Shown here: one piece after another, positions 42,961 through 54,262 of the stretch | Numbering within the stretch: position 1 is the first letter of the stretch | How the letters are laid out: every line of letters starts with the position of its first letter | NCBI GenBank assembly: GCA_001939145.1 | Contig: LSRX01001185.1 | Location: 152,958 to 216,957, forward strand | From: Symbiodinium microadriaticum | Taxonomy: Eukaryota; Sar; Dinophyceae; Suessiales; Symbiodiniaceae | DNA: 64,000 nucleotides | Direction: 5' to 3' | Position numbers and translations under genes: made by a program | The notes under the pieces: generated by a model | What the model saw: the letters and a program-made list of their open reading frames with translations, nothing else | The model's database searches: none | What the model was told of the DNA's origin: nothing

Positions 42961-43675
42961 CGAAATGTAGGCTTTAAAGTTCCAAGCCCGTTCTTCCCAG
43001 TCGGCAAGAGTTGCCGCTGAAAGTGTCTGGCAAGGGAAGCCGAAGCTTTCCTGTAAAGTTTCCTTCGCCTCCTAAGGCCATGTCTTCTCACCAAAGTTCC
43101 TTGGAGCTTTCAGCTCCGCTACCATGCGAAAGTACTACGTACTCAATCTGCAGACAAACAGCACCCTAAAGTATTGATTGCACTGCTCACTCAATCTCCA
43201 GTCAAAGTAACCCTGAAAGTCACAGGATACATCTTTGCTGGAGTCGCACAAAGTTCTCCGTGGTCTTGAACCACCAAGGTGGCAAAGTCGGGGAAAGTAG
43301 AGAACGTCGCGTAAGAACACAATACATGCATACATCCACACATCCTCACATCCATATTCATATACATACTTACTTAAATCATTCATTTATACATATATTC
43401 TTTCGTTCATAAATACAGTCATTCATGCATTCATACACTTCATTCATTCAGAATCATACACCTGCAGAAAGACAACTTATACCCCTGCTTGCAAGTACCC
43501 TTGGTCCTCTGTGTAGGATTTCGGGTGCACAGAAACCTTTAATCCATAGGCCCCATAATGGCCTAAACCATGAGCCCTTAACGCACAAACCCGCTGACAG
43601 ACCTAGATCCTTCAAACCCATGAAACCATGAAATCCAAAACCCACATCCTCCGAACCCTGAATGCTCAGAAAGCC
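42961..43675. other. Non-genic, with CATTCATT/CATACATA repeats
   Basis: Degenerate CATA/CATT tetranucleotide repeat at about 43318-43450. AAAGT words recur unusually often between 42960 and 43310. Near 43540-43660 short CCCTAA-like words. No gene. Confidence 0.55.
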
Positions 43676-46600
43676 CTACACTCTTGGAGACTGTGAGGCA
43701 TGATCAGACGGGTACAATACCCTCTGCAGACCAGCTGCAGCTCGGTATGCGGAATCTTCAAGAGCCACGCCTTCACCCGCTTCTGCGGCTGCGGCCTGGC
43801 ACCGCACCCGAAAGTCCCGGGCCGTGGCCGCTCGGGCCCTGGAACGATGCAAGGCGCACAAGATCCCCAGTGGCGCCAAGAGGGTCCTTCCCTTCAAGTC
43901 CCTCCGCTTTCCGCTGCTTCCCCTGCTAGGATCATGAGAGCTGCCCATGCTGCGCTCGAAAGTTGGAGAGGCATCAGCTCGAGGGACCCACAAAGACAAA
44001 GGAAAGGTGCCCAAGTTGCCAACGGCAGACAACGCCATGGCTCCCAGGAGTCACCTTCACGCCCTCGCTTGATCTTGGAGCCAAAGTTTGATGCTAAACT
44101 TGCCACAGCGACACCAGGGACCCCGAACCTACAACGCCAACGAAAAGAAAGACCTGGTACCGCGAGACTGCGACTGGGAGCATGAAGCACGAAGACAGGA
44201 CCCCCGCAGTGCTCTCTCAGATCATGTCTGAGAAGGGGGCAAAACAAACCCCCACGCCAACGAACTGACCTTGCTGTAAACTGCTGCATGTGTTCGGCTG
44301 ACAACGATCCCTTCAAGAGTTTGTCGGTTCGCAGACGCTCCAAATATGCTCTGTCTTCTGAAGCCAATCATGGGACAGAATGTGGGTCTGCAACTGGCCA
44401 CTCTGTGCCCCGGCACGGCTCCAGCTTTTTCGACTGTGGTAGCTATGCCAGCGCAGGCGAAGCAAGCTTGAAGGAGGCCTACTAAGCTGCTAGGGAACCG
44501 CGGCAGCATCACGACACCACGCAGTGTTTTGACTGTCTTCCTTGGGCTCCACAGCCATTGTTGCGAAGAAAGACTGTGTGGGAAGCCGTGGCTGGCGAGC
44601 TTGTCGGTATTAACTTGCAGCGCATGCCTAAGGTCAAGTTACCTCAGAATGCACCAATTATGGCGAACCATGCAAGGGTCGCACAATTGATGAAACGGGT
44701 GAAACGGTTCTGAGAGACTCAGAGGTCGAATGCGCAGCTGCTTGCTCTCGCAGTTTCCCCCTTGCACAGCAGACTTGAACAGATCGGCAGACTGTAGGGG
44801 CTTCTCTTGTCTCAACTTCTCTCTGCGGGCCCTCGGCTTCGGCTGGGCGCCTCTCGTCTCCGCCAGATGCTAGAAGATCGGTGCAGCCTGGCGGTGTTGA
44901 AGGGGACTCGACATCCTGGCTGGACGATGCTTTGAGCGGCTGAATCAGGAGCTATCAATGTTGCTTCTGCTGGGGAATTTGAGGCTGAGTAGGGCGGAGC
45001 TGGGACGCAGCCGGGCTCTGAGGTGCATGAATTGTGGATTCACCCAGTTCAGGCGTGAACCGTTCGGCGATGCCGCTGATGGTCCATGGCTGGCCCGGAG
45101 GAAAGGACGCTCTTTCGTTCACCTGAACGTCCCAGGCCTCCCGCCTCCCTCCCTTGTCCAGCGGTCCAAACCCCCTACCGGCTTAGTTGGCTGAGTTCCT
45201 GACTTGTGACGCCTCTTCCCATCGAGGGCTGCCTGTGGCTTGCGCTCTGCCTGCAATGCAAATAGGGGAAGCCTTCACATCCGTCGCTGTCACAATTCGG
45301 ATTGTAGACCCGAGCACCACTCTTGGGCGTCTCGTGGTCACCGGCGCCTGCACGTTGATGGTGTGTACCCAGAACGTCCTCGGACATCCGACCTCGGAAC
45401 AGACTGGCAAGTCCAAGAGAGAGCTGCAACCCCAAATAATCAGGTCAGTGCTTGAAGACGTCGTCCCAAAAGGCATCGAAGACCACGAAGTTGTTATTTT
45501 GAGGCTGGGACGAAAAACGACTGCTGCAAGTGAAGGAAAAAACGACTGAGCAGCGCCTTGTGCTTGCAGAGCCCATGGTGCTTCTGCAGGAAGGCCAACA
45601 GCTTCGGGGACGGTCGGTCGTAGCCCATCTGCTCCTTTGCAGAAGGCAGAACAGTCACCCAGAAAGGCCTTGTCGTAGCCTTTCGAGCGCGGGGCGGGAG
45701 CGATCTCTTCAAGTTGGAGCATCACGCTAAAGAGCTGGTGACCAAGCCCGGAACGCTGGCACCTGCAAAGGCACAGGAAGAAACGGTTCAACTTGAGTCG
45801 GCATGCAAGCCGCAGCACTTTTCGTGCACGTAGAAGTCCAAGGTGCACCTGCGTGAGGCTAGATTGGAGATCTGGCCCGACTCGCCTTGGACTAAGACCC
45901 GGACAATGGCTCAATCTCCTGGAAGCTATTTCGCACCTGGGCTAGACAACGCACGCACGAGGCACATCCCTGTGGCGAAACCTTTTTTGTGGGGTCTTCG
46001 CATCTGCCAGCTCGCAACTTCTGAAGGGAGCTTCAACAAAAAGCCGCTTCCGGCCAACCTGTCAGGGTGTCGGGACAAATTCACTGTACCCTAAGAGACA
46101 GCCGCGGAATCGCCTGCCTTCAACACTCCAAGAGCTGTTTTCCCTTGGGCGAGAAGGTACACACGCTGATCTCCCAGGAAAGCACCAGACCTTGCAAGCC
46201 GAACGAAGGCGAGTCCACGAGTCTGGTAAGCATTCACAACTGCTCGCTTGGTACATCACGTGACCGGCTTTCGCAAGCCCTGCGCGGCTGCTGACCGTTT
46301 CCCCATTTCCTAGCATCAGGAAACGTCTCGGGGGGCGACAACAAAGTCGGGAAGATCTGGCCTCCAAAACGGTGGACAACATCCCGCTGTCGGCTCGGAG
46401 ATGGCTTTCATCTACGAGCCCAACAAGCCTGCCACATGCTCCCATGTTTCGCAAGACAGATGTACGTCTTGGGCGCCAAACGGCCCCTCGCGCCCAGCTG
46501 GAGCACCGAGCAAACCAGCAACATCAAATGGAAACTCCATTCAACCTGCAGGCAAACGGCACTGCTGCCCTATTTCTCCACGCAACGATCGTGAGTGAGC

Positions 46601-47635
46601 CCACGGCCCACGGGACCTCGTGGCTGCCACTGAATCAGTTGGGAGGGCTAGTGATGCAGCACTGTACTCACCATACAGCGAATGGCTGCTTTTGTGTAGA
46701 TGTGCGTCCAACCCAAGAAGCCCTTGCCCACACTCACCTGCCAATCAAGCCATCCAAGGTTATTCTCGATGATGACGATTGCTACATGTCTGAATCAGAA
46801 CATGCATCTCTAGTCGAAGCCGGCTGGTGAGCCGAAAATCCGATGTGGTGAGGGTTCCACAGGTGGCGTTGCAGATACAATTGTCCAGCCCGGACAACAA
46901 ATGCATTGCGAAAGGGTCACTGTGTGATGGCCAGTACCCCAGAACGAAAGAACAATCGCAACGGCTGTCCGGAATTTCCTTAAGACAAGCTGAAGTAGAA
47001 AGCCTACTCAATGCAAGAATCGCCGCCGCGGCACCGCATGCGAAAGCGATCAAAAATAGCCGCAGTTCGGGTGCGCTTGTTGCAATAGACACACTTCCAA
47101 ATAAGACCACCCTGCCTCGACAATGGCTGGAGTTACTAACAGGGACACGTAACACTGCCTGTCCATATGCACGGCTGCGAAGCACACTCCTCAACCGTGC
47201 CTGGGACATGGTGGATCTAAGAAGCAATCGACAGTTCGCACAGCAAACCTTTCGTTTTTCAGTTCTCGAACATGATCTGGGTGTGTGACAGCAAGGTGCA
47301 CAAGGGCGACGAGCTTGAGGCCAGTGGAGAGCACGACAACAAGTGGCCAAACCTTGAAGAACTACGGTGAGACGGAACTCCAGCTCCGGGAGGAAAGCAC
47401 ACCAGGTGCCGGTGCTTGTTCCACGTCGCCGATGTGCAGCGGTGCCTGCTTTCGACGGCACGTGTGATCGCAAATTCATTAATCGAGGGTTTGGAAGTAA
47501 AATGAAAAAGACGCACGGATTTTAACTTTTTGAGTTTGTCGCACAAGTTCTGTTGGAGCAAAAAACACCTATCCTGAATCCGGACACATCGCCAAAAAAC
47601 ACCATAAAAAAATCATCTTGGCAACATTTGGCAAC
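43676..47635. other. Long stretch with no recognised gene
   Basis: Medium-length frames occur on both strands (for example 43894-44367 minus, 45183-45914 minus with 45187-45549 plus antisense to it, 46827-47288 plus), but none shows a domain, and strand choice cannot be decided. A protein-like stretch (GEAFTSVAVTIRIVDPSTTLGRLVV) is seen in the plus frame at 45187-45549. Exons of unknown host genes may be hidden here. Confidence 0.35.
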
Positions 47636-47639
47636 ATTC

Positions 47640-48160
47640 TCAACCCCTGCCGTAGCGCCCGCGAATTTTTCCAAGGAGGCAGGCCCCCTCCCCCTGCGGT
47701 AGTAGCGCTCGCGATTTTTTTTCCAAGGGGGCGCCCCCCCTGCGGTAGCGCTCGCGTATTTTTTCCAAAAAGGCACTCAGGCCCCCTGCGGTACCGCTCG
47801 CGATTTTTTTGCAAGGGGGGCAGGCCCCCTTGCGGTCAACCTCGCGAATTTTTCCAAGAAGGGCAGGCTCGCCAAATTTTTTCCAAATGGGGTAGCGCTC
47901 GCGAATTTTTTTCCAAGGGGGGCAGGCCCTTTGCGGTACCGCTCGCGAAATTTTTTCCAACGGGGGGCAGGCCTCTCTGCGCGCTCGCGAATTTTTTTCC
48001 AACGGGGGGCAGGCCTCTCTGCGGTAGCGCTCGCGAAATTTTTTCCAACGGGGGGCAGGCCCGCCTGCGATAGCGCTCGCGAATTTTTTCCAAGGGGGGC
48101 AGGCCCGCTGCGGTAGCGCTCGCGATTTTTTTTGCAAGGAGGGGGGCCCCCCAGCGACTG
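47640..48160. repeat. 42-57 bp GC-rich minisatellite
   Basis: About eleven units, each built of TGCGGTAGCGCTCGCGA, then a T5-T8 run, then CCAAGGGGGGCAGGCCC with small variations. The array reaches the edge of the second gap, which it probably caused. All open frames over it are repeat translations. Confidence 0.95.
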
Positions 48161-48636
48161 NNNNNNNNNNNNNNNNNNNNNNNNNNNNNNNNNNNNNNNN
48201 NNNNNNNNNNNNNNNNNNNNNNNNNNNNNNNNNNNNNNNNNNNNNNNNNNNNNNNNNNNNNNNNNNNNNNNNNNNNNNNNNNNNNNNNNNNNNNNNNNNN
48301 NNNNNNNNNNNNNNNNNNNNNNNNNNNNNNNNNNNNNNNNNNNNNNNNNNNNNNNNNNNNNNNNNNNNNNNNNNNNNNNNNNNNNNNNNNNNNNNNNNNN
48401 NNNNNNNNNNNNNNNNNNNNNNNNNNNNNNNNNNNNNNNNNNNNNNNNNNNNNNNNNNNNNNNNNNNNNNNNNNNNNNNNNNNNNNNNNNNNNNNNNNNN
48501 NNNNNNNNNNNNNNNNNNNNNNNNNNNNNNNNNNNNNNNNNNNNNNNNNNNNNNNNNNNNNNNNNNNNNNNNNNNNNNNNNNNNNNNNNNNNNNNNNNNN
48601 NNNNNNNNNNNNNNNNNNNNNNNNNNNNNNNNNNNN
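48161..48636. other. Assembly gap (N)
   Basis: 476 undetermined bases directly abutting the minisatellite. Confidence 1.
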
Positions 48637-48899
48637 GTTATAAAATCCCGAAGCATTTTTTCTCGAAAGTTAAAATTCCCAGCCGAAAGTTAGTGTGAAA
48701 ACCGGTCGTTTTCCCGTTCGAGCCTTGGCCCAAAAACGGCGCCCTGCGGTAAGTCACTCATAGTCAGTTGTTGCTGCTGTCTTAAGAGGGCTGTACAAAC
48801 TAGACTACAGGCTTCGTACACGCTGATCAACGAGCACATTTCCACACCCGTGACTCTTTTGGTGTAGAAGCCTGTCGTGAATCCATCAAAGAGTGGTAT

Positions 48900-49349
48900 C
48901 TAATCCGTCTCTTGCAGTGGTTCCGCAGGGACCGCAATCTTCCTTCTTTGAAGCTGCTTCGCTCTTTGCTTGATAACAGAATCAATTGGTTGCTCTATGT
49001 TCAAGTAATTCGTGGTGATACAGTCTACCAACTTGGTGCTTTCCATGACTGTCGTCAAAAGATCGGCAACCATAACATCTGTATCTATCCATCGGACTTC
49101 GTCCATAGGCTCTTTGGGACGGTCGTCCACATAGTATGTCTGTCGGGTTTGAGCCGAAGTTGAGCCAGAGTGGAACCAACCGAAACTAAACCCAAGAGAA
49201 TAAAAGCATCCAGATATGAAGACTGAAACTGCTGCACGCGCAAGTAGAGGACGTCGGCCTTCTTGAGCTGTGTGTGGAGACTGGTCTGTAAGCCAGGCTG
49301 GTGATGGCCAGTGTTGCCCTTTCCTCCCGGGTGGCGTGTGCGGGTACAC
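48900..49349 (-). pseudogene. copia RNase H C-terminal remnant
   Basis: The frame contains RWIDTDVMVADLLTTVMESTKLVDCI, corresponding to the tail that follows the last catalytic Asp in copia RNase H (compare WIDASTQAADCFTKSM in the 2-13 kb element), followed by a basic stretch. Sequence differs clearly from that element, so it comes from another copia family. Upstream catalytic blocks are missing. Confidence 0.5.
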
Positions 49350-49478
49350 GAAAACTACAACTCCTTGAGAGTACTGTCGTGGAATGAACTTCTAGCTCGA
49401 ACTCATCTCGAAGTCAAAGCAACTATGGATGAGATGCTCTCCAACTCATCGTCAAGCCAGGTAAAATGAAAATCGTCA

Positions 49479-49727
49479 TGATTATTCCTCTACGAAACTT
49501 TCGTACGCACTGTACGGGTAACCCTTAACACTGCGAGCACTCGGAGTCTTTTTTCCTACACAAGAGCGGGGGTGAGCGTCGGGCCCGATCTTCGGGCGTC
49601 AGACGGCCACTGGCCCACTGTTGTCTGACAGATCGGCCACTGGCCTGGGCCGTAGAAACGGTGTAGCCGCTGGCAGCAACTACCGAAGCAGCCACTGGCT
49701 GCACGGGTAAGGCGAACGACTCGTCCA
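49479..49727. repeat. 249-bp direct repeat, left copy
   Basis: Near-identical to 50222-50470, same length, TG at the start and CA at the end, as in an LTR. No primer binding site next to it and no matching outer flanks, so an LTR identity is unproven. Confidence 0.75.
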
Positions 49728-50221
49728 CCATCGTGTCGTTCCCTACCAGGGTCCTACTAGGAAGACTTAATCTCCAACTTGGCGAAAAAGTAAAGGGCTC
49801 TACAAGAGCCACTGCAGCCGCTGCACCTAACCGTCACCCTTTTGGTGAGCGGGCGTAAGGCCATTTGGCCTACCGAAGCTACGGGCTCAGGGGAACCGTC
49901 TGCGGCCTACAGCCTACTGTGCTGCAGGCGAACTTGCCACATGCACTGCATGTACATCGCTGGCACTGCCAGCTTGCTAGCACTGCTAGAGAAGAAGAGG
50001 TAGACTTACCTCGCCTGCATAACTTATACAGGGTCTGGAGGGTGGGCAGAAAAAGCTTTTGGAGCGAAGCTCCACTGAAAGCTCAAGCGCGAAAGCTGCA
50101 GATCAAACTTTGACCATGCTCTCCACATGCCGTGAAAACCTTTTTCAGCCTTTTTCATTGTTGTGAAACTTTGACTACACTTTCGGGGGGGAATAAAACT
50201 CATTCGCGCAAGCACGATGGA
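49728..50221. other. Unique DNA between the two 249-bp repeats
   Basis: 494 bp without coding capacity. If the repeats are LTRs this would be the interior of a small non-autonomous (TRIM-like) element. Confidence 0.4.
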
Positions 50222-50470
50222 TGCTTATTCCCCTACGAAACTTTCGTCCGCACTGTACGGGTAACCCTTAACACTGCGAGCACTCGGAGTCTTTTTTCCT
50301 ACACAAGAGCGGGGGTGAGCGTCGGGCCCGATCTTCGGGCGTCAGACGGCCACTGGCCCACTGTTGTCTGACAGATCGGCCACTGGCCTGGGCCGTAGAA
50401 ACGGTGTAGCCGCTGGCAGCAACTACCGAAGCAGCCACTGGCTGCACGGGCAAGGCGAACGACTTGTCCA
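50222..50470. repeat. 249-bp direct repeat, right copy
   Basis: Partner of 49479-49727 with only a handful of substitutions. Its right border is followed by 165 bp of unassigned sequence before the copia fragment starts at about 50636. Confidence 0.75.
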
Positions 50471-50635
50471 CCCCCTTTCCAGCCACTCGAAGCCTTACCC
50501 ACCCCCCTTTCAGACTGCGCTGAGTGCAAGCGCCAAACGCACTGCGTCTGGGGGAAGAGTTCTGCGCATTGCGCCGAACACGCTAGTTTCTTCCCAGCAA
50601 TCCCTACTAGGGCCGTCAGCTATGTTGCTGTTGGT

Positions 50636-52203
50636 GAGTACCGTTCCGGCATGGATACGATGTGTGCCTTCCGCCTCGGTTTAGTGTCCTCACATTCGGT
50701 GCATCTGTGGAACTTCGCAGCTTCCACATAAGACTTGTCAATCTTTGCGGTTCTGAGGAGGTTGATCAAAACCTTCCTCGGGCAATGTCCGAACTGACGG
50801 TGGGGTCTGCGGATCGCTACGCGTACCCTCTGTGGTTCGGCTCGTCACTTCTTCCTTCTTTCGGACTCCTCTAAGGGTAGTCCTGGCAAGTCCACCTCGT
50901 CGAGCTGAGTCTCCTCAGTGATGGCCTCTTCTGAAGGGTCCATCAGTGCAAAGTCCTGGGGTGACTCAACCTGATCGAACGTTCCATCATCGAACTCTTC
51001 GATTGATGGATATGCTGCGTGCGACACCAGTGCAGTGGCCACTTGGTGTTCTGCCACGTGCTTGAGCCAGACTACAAAGTCTTGAGCAAACACATCGTCG
51101 AAGCTTAGGGGTGACATATAGGGGTAACTATTAGTACACCACCCTTCAAAATCATCTAGCAAACCTTGATCATTGCCATAAAAGGAGATATCGCCTATAC
51201 CATATACTGGATGTATTGGTATACTCGCCTCCTGCCTGCGATTTGTTTGCGCTCCGTCCACTAAAAGGTACGGAATTCCTGCTAGCTCACAGTGGCTCAT
51301 CACTTCGTCTAGTAAATCGGAGTCGTTATGATCGTTATACCTAATGGCTACAACAACCAAACTAGGCCCTACCTCCTGCAGCTCCTTCCTGGCTCCATTA
51401 GGAGTCCAGGGGCCTGTGGCACTGGCGCCCACGTCGATGCAATGGGTGATTGGGTCCTGAAAGGTACCGGGCTCACTAGTAAAGACAACTATATGCTTAG
51501 GACCGCCAGTGGTTCCTAAATTGCCGACGCAAAGCAGGTTCTTAAGAGCCTTGTCGTGGTCTCTTAATTGGGTAATACCTCTGGTTACTACCCGTTTCCT
51601 TGCTTTACTTAACACCGCTAGTGAGGCTACCGGTTGAGATTGGGTGTTCGGGTCTTCCGCAGAGATCACCAAACCACCATCACCAACATCACCTCCATCA
51701 TCTTTCACCAGTGTGAGTCCTAGCTGCTTGCATATTTCATCATCCGACCCTGAATCCGACCAATCAGCCCATCGTTTGCAGGGTCTCTCTTTGGGCTTGA
51801 GGGCTACGGGTCGAGGTGGTGGAGATGGTCGTCGGGCCTTTCGTTTTCGAACCTCTTTCCAATCTGATGGTTCTTGGGCCTCAACAGGCTGAGCTAGGTT
51901 AGCAAGGAGCTCGGGTTCTACTGCTTGAGCTTTTGGTTGAGCTTTTGGGGGTTTGGGCATAGACTTGGTAGCTGTAGTAGCTCCGGGGCCTTGCCTAGGC
52001 TGCCTAAGCACGATAGGATCGGTAGTTGCATTAACTCCTAGGCCTTGCTTGAGGACTATAGGCTCAGACCTAGAGCTAGAAACCTTAATCCCCACGAACG
52101 CCCCATCCCCCTTGTACGCTCCACGGGACTCCTCGCGCTGCTGTCGCTTCTTGCCCTGTCCCTCGGGCTTGCGCTCTCCTTTGTAGGTAGAGCGATGGTC
52201 CAT
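50636..52203 (-). mobile_element. Second partial copy of the long copia element
   Basis: About 1.57 kb closely matching 5541-7089, same strand. It begins inside the integrase zinc domain and ends within the coiled-coil/basic region, with no LTR at either side, so it is a truncated fragment. Small in-frame length differences exist (for example a 12-bp difference near 51325 versus 6215-6235, and extra PRQ and PKAQ codons here). Confidence 0.95.
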
Positions 52204-52236
52204 AAAATTAACGCGCGGATCCGCAGGTGCCACCAT
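50845..52236 (-). CDS. Pre-integrase protein of unknown function, better preserved copy
   Basis: 463-codon open frame. It joins the pieces that are split in copy 1: CGA replaces the TGA of copy 1 and an extra GTAG (near 52183-52190) restores the frame at MDHRST. The first 11 codons come from flanking DNA. Residues about 15-140 are basic, Gln/Pro/Arg-rich; 180-400 form a folded-looking domain with HIVVFTSEP, LVVVAIRYND, IPYLLVDGAQ and WCTNSYPYMSP, and a WLKHVAEH helix; the tail is acidic. Ends at ERRKK-TGA, after which integrase sequence continues in the same frame, as in copy 1. No domain family recognised. Confidence 0.6.
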   Translation of the reverse strand: MVAPADPRVNFMDHRSTYKGERKPEGQGKKRQQREESRGAYKGDGAFVGIKVSSSRSEPIVLKQGLGVNATTDPIVLRQPRQGPGATTATKSMPKPPKAQPKAQAVEPELLANLAQPVEAQEPSDWKEVRKRKARRPSPPPRPVALKPKERPCKRWADWSDSGSDDEICKQLGLTLVKDDGGDVGDGGLVISAEDPNTQSQPVASLAVLSKARKRVVTRGITQLRDHDKALKNLLCVGNLGTTGGPKHIVVFTSEPGTFQDPITHCIDVGASATGPWTPNGARKELQEVGPSLVVVAIRYNDHNDSDLLDEVMSHCELAGIPYLLVDGAQTNRRQEASIPIHPVYGIGDISFYGNDQGLLDDFEGWCTNSYPYMSPLSFDDVFAQDFVVWLKHVAEHQVATALVSHAAYPSIEEFDDGTFDQVESPQDFALMDPSEEAITEETQLDEVDLPGLPLEESERRKK

Positions 52237-52334
52237 TTGCCTGCACAGGTGAGCGTTTGCATGTCTTTCTCAGGCCGGCCGAGCGCTTGCCTGCGCAGGT
52301 GAGCGTTTCGTTGGGCCTGAGCTGATTTCCGCTT

Positions 52335-52405
52335 TCGGGTTTAGGGTTACGAGGTTTAAGGTTTAGGGTTTAGGGTTTAGGGCTTAGGGCTTAGGGTTCG
52401 CCAGC
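52335..52405. repeat. TTTAGGG telomere-like tract
   Basis: Seven or so imperfect copies of TTTAGGG/CTTAGGG between 52338 and 52400, on the plus strand. Internal position, close to the end of the copia fragment. Confidence 0.85.
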
Positions 52406-52500
52406 GCAGCTCGGCGCCCAAGTCAACTCCCTCTTTAAGGGGGCTGCCCTAACACGTAATCTCGTAAAATCGATTCGATTCGCAAAATCGATTCGTTTTC
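52400..52500. repeat. About 95-bp direct repeat with ATCGATT palindromes, copy 1
   Basis: Starts near CAGCTCGGCGCC and ends in AAAATCGATTCG words. Repeated at 52793-52890 with a few changes. Contains three AATCGATT palindromes. Confidence 0.85.
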
Positions 52501-52539
52501 AGGGGGCTGCCCTAAGCCCTAGATTCGTAAAATCGATTC

Positions 52540-53288
52540 GAAAGCCGAATCCCTCCCCACGAAAGCTCGAACCCCCAAGAAAACCCAAATCCTCTCTACG
52601 AAAGCCCGAAGCCCCACGAAAGCCCGAATCTCTTCCCGCGAACGCCCGAATCTTTTCCCAGGAAACGAATCCCTCCCCACGAAAGCCCAAATCCTCTCNA
52701 CTTTCCCATTAAAACCCGAAGCCCTCCGTGCGAAAGCCCGAAACCGTCGCCACGAAAGCCCGAAAGCATGGTATGCTTTCTGTCCCCCCTAGCGCAGCTT
52801 GGCGCCTAGGTCAACTGCCTTCTTAAGGGGGCTGCCCTGCTGCCCAACCTCGTAAAATCGATTCGATTCGCAAAATCGATTCGTTTTCAAAGGAAAATCG
52901 ATTCGAAAGCCCGAATCCTTCCCCACGAAAGCTCGAACCCCCACGAAAATCCAAATCCCCACGAAACCCGAAATCCTCCCCGAAGGCCCGAAGCCCCACG
53001 AAAGCTCGAATCCCTTCCCACGAACACCGCGTGAAAGCTCAAATCCTCCTCACAAAAGCTCGAATCCCTCGCCACGAAAGCCCCACCCAGAAAGCCCAAA
53101 TCCTCCCCACGAAAGCCTAAATTCCTCTCCGCCAAGGCCCGAAACCCTCCTGCAAAAGATAAACCACCAAAACCCGCAGCCTTCCCCGCGAAAGCTGGAA
53201 ACCCTTGCCACGAAAGTCCGAAAGCCTCCCCGGCCCGAATCCCTGCCCACGTAGGCCCGAAACCCTTCCACGAAAGCCCGAATCCCCA
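52540..53288. repeat. CGAAAGCCCGAA minisatellite
   Basis: Array of roughly 18-22 bp units, CCCCACGAAAGCCCGAAATC and variants, interrupted at 52780-52900 by the second copy of the direct repeat. One N at about 52699. Frames rich in FRGEGF-type residues on the minus strand are translations of the array. Confidence 0.9.
52793..52890. repeat. About 95-bp direct repeat, copy 2
   Basis: Partner of 52400-52500; both share GGGGGCTGCCCT and the AAAATCGATTCG cluster. Confidence 0.85.
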
Positions 53289-53425
53289 CGTTCTCTGGGT
53301 CGCACTGCTCTAGCACTTAAACTCTCGATGCACTCTTTTTGACGCGTTGCTTCTGTATTGGCTTGGGGCTAGAAGGAGGGGCCTAGGCCCCGAGGCTGGG
53401 CCCTAGGCAAAAAAGGTAACCCCCC
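53289..53425. repeat. 137-bp direct repeat, copy 1
   Basis: Starts CGTTCTCT and ends GGTAACCCCC. About 98 % identical to 54263-54398 (two substitutions and a C-run length change seen). Lies at the 3' side of the DIRS-like element and may be one of its terminal repeats. Confidence 0.9.
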
Positions 53426-54262
53426 AACTAGACTTTGTGAGAAAGTGCAGGTGTGTAGGCTAGTGCTACGGAGCACAAAGCGAAGTTCCAAGGTGGAACT
53501 ATGGTACCCTCAACTTTGAAGGGTAGGCCCTTGGCGCAAGGCATTGCTTTCTGTCGATACAGAGGCTGCGAACGACTGTATTGGAGCCCTGCAGAGGCTG
53601 CAGAGGCAGAGGCAACTAAAGGTCTTTCTAGGCAGAGAGACAGGTGAAAATAGATCCGGTCACTGGGCCATCTCACAGCATTCCAAGGTCGTCGATGTAG
53701 CCAAATAGACCTGAGCGGGAGGGTCTCGGGAGGGTAACCAAGAGGGGTCGCAGGCCTAGGGCGTCAAGAGGTTAGGCGAGTGCCGTCCGAGAAGGCTCGG
53801 GTGGAGGTGGGCTCGGCTTTGCGAGCGGGGCTGTAGGCTGTGTCTCCTGAGCCAGGTGACCTGATCTTGCGCAGCCTCGACATTGCGAGGATGAGCCGGC
53901 AAAGCTATGGTCGAACTGAGGTCCCGAGACGGGTCCTTGTATCGCCACGGCAAAGCGGTTGTAGGCTGACCTGAGCAGTAGGCAAGCAATCCGGAGTGCG
54001 AGATCCTCGCTTCCCTATAGGCCCAGTCGTACCTGGATCCAGGCTGAAGTAGGCTGACCTGACAGCAAGGTATGTAGAACAGGAATGCGAGAGGCTCGCT
54101 TCGCTGTAGGCAAAGGCTTGGACTTGAGGCATAGTCGTACCTGGAGCGGGTGGGCGGGTTTTTCTTTTGAAAGAGGCTACGAAGGTTCAAGTGCTAGAGC
54201 CATACACTGCGGTGTAGAAGATTCACGACCTACGAAAACAGACATGAAATAAAAACATGTAC
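53426..54262. other. Region between the 137-bp repeats
   Basis: No convincing protein. The TAGGC word is as frequent here as in the adjacent DIRS-like coding region, so it probably belongs to the non-coding end of that element. Confidence 0.5.

Noticed and set aside
45183..45914. Overlapping frames on both strands (243 and 120 codons)
   Set aside because: No motif on either strand and no way to choose between them.
47618..48698. Long frames running through the minisatellite and N gap
   Set aside because: Repeat translation and undetermined bases.
49479..50470. Calling a confirmed LTR retrotransposon
   Set aside because: No primer binding site, polypurine tract or target duplication; kept as a direct repeat pair only.
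52499..53316. Gly/Phe/Arg-rich minus-strand frames
   Set aside because: Translations of the CGAAAGCCC satellite.
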